From Rutidosis leptorrhynchoides (taxonomy: Eukaryota > Streptophyta > Magnoliopsida > Asterales > Asteraceae), in NCBI RefSeq assembly GCF_046630445.1, contig NC_092339.1, positions 80,375,501 through 80,439,500 of the forward strand: a stretch of 64,000 nucleotides of DNA. Reading direction: 5' to 3'. The position numbers and the translations under genes were made by a program. Of the stretch, positions 58,691 to 64,000 are shown piece by piece (positions within the stretch are counted from its first letter, which is position 1; every line of letters begins with the position of its first letter). The notes under the pieces were generated by a model that did no database searches, was not told the origin of the DNA, and saw only the letters and a list, made by a program, of their open reading frames with translations.

Positions 58691-59363
58691 AGAAGACGAG
58701 ACTCGCTACTAGCTTGTTGCGGGGTAGAGCGAGGGATTGGTTAGATGGTAAGATTGATCTTGTCGGTGGTGAGCCGTTTATGGCGTTATCGTGGGATGAT
58801 TTTAAGAAGGAATTCTTTGAGGAGTTCCGGACTTCAGCCGATTTGTCAGAAATGCGTAGTGAGTTGTGAAATTTGCAACAAGGATCGATGGACTTGAATA
58901 CTCTCAAGACGACATTTATGGCGAAGGCTCATTTTTGTCCGGAGTATATAGGGAACGATCGGATGTTGAAGGAAGATTTTTATCGAACTTGAATGATGAT
59001 TTGCAGGGCAAAATAAGCGTTGGTCAAGTGAAATTGTTTGCGGAGTTATTCAACATGGCTAGGGGTTTCGAGTCGTATTCGCGATTGAAGATTGGTGAAC
59101 CTTCAAGTAAGAGAAGGGTTGATTCGTATGGTACCCCAAGTAAGAAAACTAAGGGTGCAAGTGCGAGTATGGGTAATGTGGAGAAAGGCACGACGAGTTC
59201 TCGTGCGCCTAGATGTTTTAATTGTGGTGTTAGGGGCCACAAGCTATGGGAGTGCACAATGCCGAGAAGTGATGACGGAATGTGCTACTATTGTCATAAA
59301 GAGGGACATTGCAAGCCGGATTGTCCCGAGTTGGCAGCTGCAAATGCCTCAAGGAGACGTTAA
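58691..59363 (+). pseudogene. Outer element gag, 3' part with two CCHC knuckles
   Basis: Continuation of the gag at 32442-32712: capsid-like RGRARDWLDGK, FRTSADLSEMRSEL, then a TGA at 58867 that fits a CGA codon change, a frameshift near 58985, and an end in two zinc knuckles (CFNCGVRGHKLWEC, CYYCHKEGHCKPDC) closing at TAA 59361. No protease or pol follows. Confidence 0.88.
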
Positions 59364-60634
59364 GTTACGTTTCGTTTTAATAAATATGTCCTTTGGATAT
59401 CTATTATGTGTCGTTGTGTACGAGTTTGATTGAAAGCATTGTATTGTCCATATTTTGTTATGGGTGACGTTCCTAGTGGAATTGCCCTACGGTGACGTTT
59501 TGATTAATGGGCGAAGGGCATAAGACTTGGTGCCGCCGAGCATTCCTTAGTGTTGGGAAATGTTTCTACCAAGCCTTGGGAATGGGTTTTGGTGTTTGGT
59601 CGTTAATCGCGTGCTTATTTTCGTATTGAAGATGAGGAACCATGAGGTTCGACAGGTGGATACAACCCTAAAGATCGAGTGTTTGATCTCGATGTATGTT
59701 GGTAATGGAGTCTACGCGACGTGGTGTTAGGTGCCTCTTTCATACTTACTAGCGTGGTATTCGACTCCAATGGTAGTGCGGTTACTTTGTGCTTAGGGTA
59801 CCGGTAAGAAACCCTTAGGTACATGAGTGACTAGGTGGAAATTTGACAAGCTATAGCAATTGGATAATTGCGAGAGTAAATTTGTGCAAATTATGGTGAC
59901 GGGTCGTGTTTAAGGATTGGTTAAAATCCTTTGCATGCTCAAGGATGGAGCAAGATGTGGTGATGGGTCGTGTGAACCCAATTGTTAGTAAAGTCTACCT
60001 TTGGTAGCATGGTACGGTTATACAAGAGGCGGTTATGGAACGTAGTTTCGAGTGGGGGAGTTACGCTCCCACACGAGGAGGTTTTAGTGTAAGGTTTCGG
60101 ATGATGCTCTTAGTAGGTCTAAAATTTGTGACGGGACCTAGATTTGGTCGATTTGTGGTAGAGTACGATTTCGGTTAAATCGTACTTATGGTTTCGGAAT
60201 TGAATTATCACTGAGGTGATAATGTGGTGAATCTCGTTGAGAGATCATAGGCGTAATTGGCGAACAAGGTGAAATCCCTCGGTTAAGGGATGTGTGTGTC
60301 GGATTCTCTTCTAGAGAATTATTGTTTTGTGCCTATGTGCGATATTGGTGGTTCTTGCTCGATTGTGATAGCGATGTTTGCGTATACGTATACTTTTCGT
60401 TTGTGGTGAATGGTTAGTGTGATCCGTTAGGATTCACTATAATGTAGCAGTGCGCGATGTTGCACTACTCGTTGTATGAGGCCAAAAGTACGTAACTGAT
60501 TGGTGGGTTATGGCCGTGGTTCGGTCCGCTAACTTCATCATGGGTTTAGTGTTATATCGGTATGGTATAACGTTATCGGGAAATTCGAGTACCGATGGGG
60601 AATGGGAGTACCATTCTTGTGTGTTGTTTGGGAC

Positions 60635-60893
60635 GTGAATATCGGGTTGTTCGTATTCACAATATTTCGGGTAGTACGATTGTCCCTGTTGGTTGGACTT
60701 ATAGTTTGAGGTAGTGAATGTCGGGTAGTTCGGATTCACTAAGGCTCGGGTTATACGGCCATCCTCGGTTATACTATGGGGTGGGGGTAGTAAATATCGG
60801 TTTACACGTATTCACGATGACTCGGGTTGTGCGGTCATTTCGTTGTGAGAAATATGGATTGGGTTGGTGAATTTTGGGTTGTTACGAATTCAC
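60635..60893 (+). repeat. Four dyad modules homologous to the LTR modules
   Basis: Dyads at 60635-60660, 60714-60739, 60790-60815 and 60867-60893, each followed by CTAAGG(C/T)TCGGGTT and a CCATCCTC-type tail. Arms are GTGAAT(A/G/T) and matching complements, loop 12-13 nt. The LTR has three such modules at 31043-31068, 31120-31145 and 31196-31221. Confidence 0.8.
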
Positions 60894-60960
60894 TAAGGTT
60901 CGGGTTGTTTCGACCATCCTCCATATGTGTTCAGGCTCGGGTTGTTTCGGCCATGTTGGG

Positions 60961-61070
60961 TGAACTATTGGTGGTTTTATACACCGATGGTGGGGTCGTA
61001 AGGACCATGTTGTGTGAACTATTGGTTGTTTTAATACACCGATAGTGGGGTCGTAAGGACCATGTTGTGT
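60961..61070 (+). repeat. Two-copy tandem repeat, about 55 bp
   Basis: 60961-61014 and 61015-61070 share TGAACTATTGG, ACACCGAT and GTGGGGTCGTAAGGACCATG with few differences. Confidence 0.9.
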
Positions 61071-61575
61071 GGTTAGTGATGCGATAGCCGTGTTTTGCTC
61101 ATATGTTGTTACGGGTGTGACCATAGTAGACTTGCTACACCTTGGGATTTGCGTTTCCATAGTCGTTTTGGGCGATATAGGTCTTAGCCGTTTGCTTATG
61201 ATGTTACGATAGTTGCGTATTGGTCGTATTGCGCACTACAAGGGATGTTAAGTGGTAAGTGTTATGCGCAAGAATTCGCCTAGATTCGGTCTTCATCGGT
61301 TTGGTTGTTGACCTTAGGTGGGGACTTGGTTGTTTTTAGCATTGTACTTGGTAAGGGTATGCTAAGGGATTGATATCTCGGTGCGAGATTGGTTGAGTTA
61401 TTCCCAATGTGGGGGATTGAGCAAGTTTTAGTGCTCAGATTTGCGGATTTGATAAATCACGGACGATTATTTAGTGTTAAGGGCGATTCATTGTAAAGAA
61501 TTGCCTAGACGAATTGGGAGAACGTGTGATGTTGCCATGTAAGCTAAACTCTTGTAGTAGTTTTCGGATGTTGTG

Positions 61576-64000
61576 TGTAGTGACCCGAACTTTTCCATGT
61601 TTATATATATTAATTGAGATTGATATTTACATGATTAAATGTTTCCAACATGTTAAGCAATCAAACTTGTTAAGACTTGATTAATTGAAATATGTTTCAT
61701 ATAGACAATTGACCACCCAAGTTGACCGGTGATTCACGAACGTTAAAACTTGTAAAAACTATATGATGACATATATATGGATATATATATATAGTTAACA
61801 TGATACTATGATAAGTAAACATATCATTAAGTATATTAACAATGAACTACATATGTAAAAACAAGACTACTAACTTAATGATTTTTAAACGAGACATATA
61901 TGTAACGATTATCGTTGTAAAGACATTTAATGTATATATATCATATTAAGAGATATTCATACATGATAATATCATGATAATATAATAATTTAAAATCTCA
62001 TTTGATATTATAAACATTGGGTTAACAACATTTAACAAGATCGTTAACCTAAAGGTTTCAAAACAACACTTACATGTAACGACTAACGATGACTTAACGA
62101 CTCAGTTAAAATGTATATACATGTAGTGTTTTAATATGTATTTATACACTTTTGAAAGACTTCAATACACTTATCAAAATACTTCTACTTAACAAAAATT
62201 CTTACAATTACATCCTCGTTCAGTTTCATCAACAATTCTACTCGTATGCACCCGTATTCGTACTCGTACAATACACAGCTTTTAGATGTATGTACTATTG
62301 GTATATACACTCCAATGATCAGCTCTTAGCAGCCCATGTGAGTCACCTAACACATGTGGGAACCATCATTTGGCAACTAGCATGAAATATCTCATAAAAT
62401 TACAAAAATATGAGTAATCATTCATGACTTATTTACATGAAAACAAAATAACATATCCTTTATATCTAATCCATACACCAACGACCAAAAACACCTACAA
62501 ACACTTTCATTCTTCAATTTTCTTCATCTAATTGATCTCTCTCAAGTTCTATCTTCAAGTTCTAAGTGTTCTTCATAAATTCCAAAAGTTCTAGTTTCAT
62601 AAAATCAAGAATACTTTCAAGTTTGCTAGCTCACTTCCAATCTTGTAAGGTGATCATCCAACCTCAAGAAATCTTTGTTTCTTACAGTAGGTTATCATTC
62701 TAATACAAGGTAATAATCATATTCAAACTTTGGTTCAATTTCTATAACTATAACAATCTTATTTCAAGTGATGATCTTACTTGAACTTGTTTTCGTGTCA
62801 TGATTCTGCTTCAAGAACTTCGAGCCATCCAAGGATCCATTGAAGCTAGATCCATTTTTCTCTTTTCCAGTAGGTTTATCCAAGGAACTTAAGGTAGTAA
62901 TGATGTTCATAACATCATTCGATTCATACATATAAAGCTATCTTATTCGAAGGTTTAAACTTGTAATCACTAGAACATAGTTTAGTTAATTCTAAACTTG
63001 TTCGCAAACAAAAGTTAATCCTTCTAACTTGACTTTTAAAATCAACTAAACACATGTTCTATATCTATATGATATGCTAACTTAATGATTTAAAACCTGG
63101 AAACACAAAAAACACCGTAAAACCGGATTTACGCCGTCGTAGTAACACAGCGGGCTGTTTTGGGTTAGTTAATTAAAAACTATGATAAACTTTGATTTTA
63201 AAGTTGTTATTCTGAGAAAATGATTTTTATTATGAACATGAAACTATATCCAAAAATTATGATTAAACTCAAAGTGGAAGTATGTTTTCTAAAATGGTCA
63301 TCTAGACGTCGTTCTTTCGACTGAAATGACTACCTTTACAAAAATGACTTGTAACTTATTTTTCCTACTACAAACCTATACTTTTCTGTTTAGATTCATA
63401 AAACAGAGTTCAATATGAAACCATAGCAATTTGATTCACTCAAAACGGATTTAAAATGAAGAAGTTATGGGTAAAACAAGATTGGATAATTTTTCTCATT
63501 TTAGCTACGTGAAAATTGGTAACAAATCTATTCCGACCATAACTTAATCAACTTGTATTGTATATTATGTAATCTTGAGATACCATAGACACGTATACAA
63601 TGTTTCGACCTATCATGTCGACACATCTATATATATTTCGGAACAACCATAGACACTCTATATGTGAATGTTGGAGTTAGCTATACAGGGTTGAGGTTGA
63701 TTCCAAAATATATATAGTTTGAGTTGTGATCAATACTGAGATACGTATACACTGGGTCGTGGATTGATTCAAGATAATATTTATCGATTTATTTCTGTAC
63801 ATCTAACTGTGGACAACTAGTTGTAGGTTACTAACGAGGACAGCTGACTTAATAAACTTAAAACATCAAAATATATTAAAAGTGTTGTAAATATATTTTG
63901 AACATACTTTGATATATATGTATATATTGTTATAGGTTCGTGAATCAACCAGTGGCCAAGTCTTACTTCCCGACGAAGTAAAAATCTGTGAAAGTGAGTT
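61576..64000 (+). mobile_element. Gypsy-type LTR running off the window
   Basis: Starts TGTAGTGACCCGAAC, the typical start of long gypsy LTRs, and remains non-coding to the end of the window. TTTATATCTA near 62460 may be the TATA box, with a C/T-rich leader-like stretch after it. No LTR end or primer site is reached. Confidence 0.75.

Larger units (their letters stand above)
59364..61575 (+). mobile_element. Non-coding internal region of the outer element
   Basis: Where protease and pol should follow gag there are 2.2 kb without coding capacity. It contains four copies of the GTGAATA-dyad module found in the element's own LTR (60635-60893), which ties it to the same element family. It ends where another LTR begins. 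I read the outer element as a gag-only, pol-less derivative. Confidence 0.65.

Noticed and set aside
60882..61160. Minus-strand frame with repeated HTTWSLRPHH units
   Set aside because: It arises from the 55-bp tandem repeat at 60961-61070 and has no domain.

Overview
This is a stretch of plant nuclear genome, AT-rich and dominated by transposable elements. It is a eudicot, and the LTR families look like those I know from Asteraceae; that family-level placement is inference from memory, not something proved here. The only host gene I can support is a two-exon SHI-RELATED SEQUENCE (SRS/LRP1/STYLISH) zinc-finger gene on the minus strand at 6283-7840, with a candidate repressive upstream ORF.

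Region by region. 1-3620: end of an Athila LTR, an unclassified LTR-like segment and a decayed Ty3/gypsy reverse transcriptase. 5643-5860: a degraded fragment of plastid 16S rRNA (nuclear plastid DNA). 6283-8350: the SRS gene and its 5' flank. 8351-11662: a solo LTR carrying a TA microsatellite and a terminal-inverted-repeat MITE. 14171-16000: a Copia-type LTR, a hAT-like MITE and two tandem fold-back MITEs. 16604-22920: a decayed LINE (RRM-bearing ORF1, APE endonuclease, reverse transcriptase). 23046-28000: a PIF/Harbinger unit carrying only the Myb/SANT-like ORF1, next to a broken Harbinger transposase in the opposite orientation.

28237-64000 is a nested set of LTR retrotransposons. A partial LTR (28237) is followed by an outer Ty3/gypsy-type element (5' LTR 29863-32032, primer site, gag). 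Its gag is split by an inner minus-strand chromovirus (32713-58688, near-matched 5-bp target duplication). That element's gag is split in turn by a minus-strand Athila element (38277-55183, perfect GTGCC target duplication, two 2012-bp LTRs). By eye the Athila LTRs differ at about 19 sites and the chromovirus LTRs at about 60, which fits the order of nesting. All coding regions in the stack carry stops or frameshifts. The window ends inside another LTR (61576-64000).

The most interesting signal is small. CpG-rich palindromes with a single central base (for example 8+1+8) occur in pairs. In Athila they sit 20-21 nt upstream of a TATA box with fixed spacing; they recur in the leader and in the spacer before the downstream ORF, and one copy has a compensatory change that keeps the symmetry. 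Two other LTR families in the window carry different sequences built on the same plan. A second dyad family (GTGAATA-N12-TATTCAC) repeats in the outer element's LTR and internal region, again with a compensatory change.
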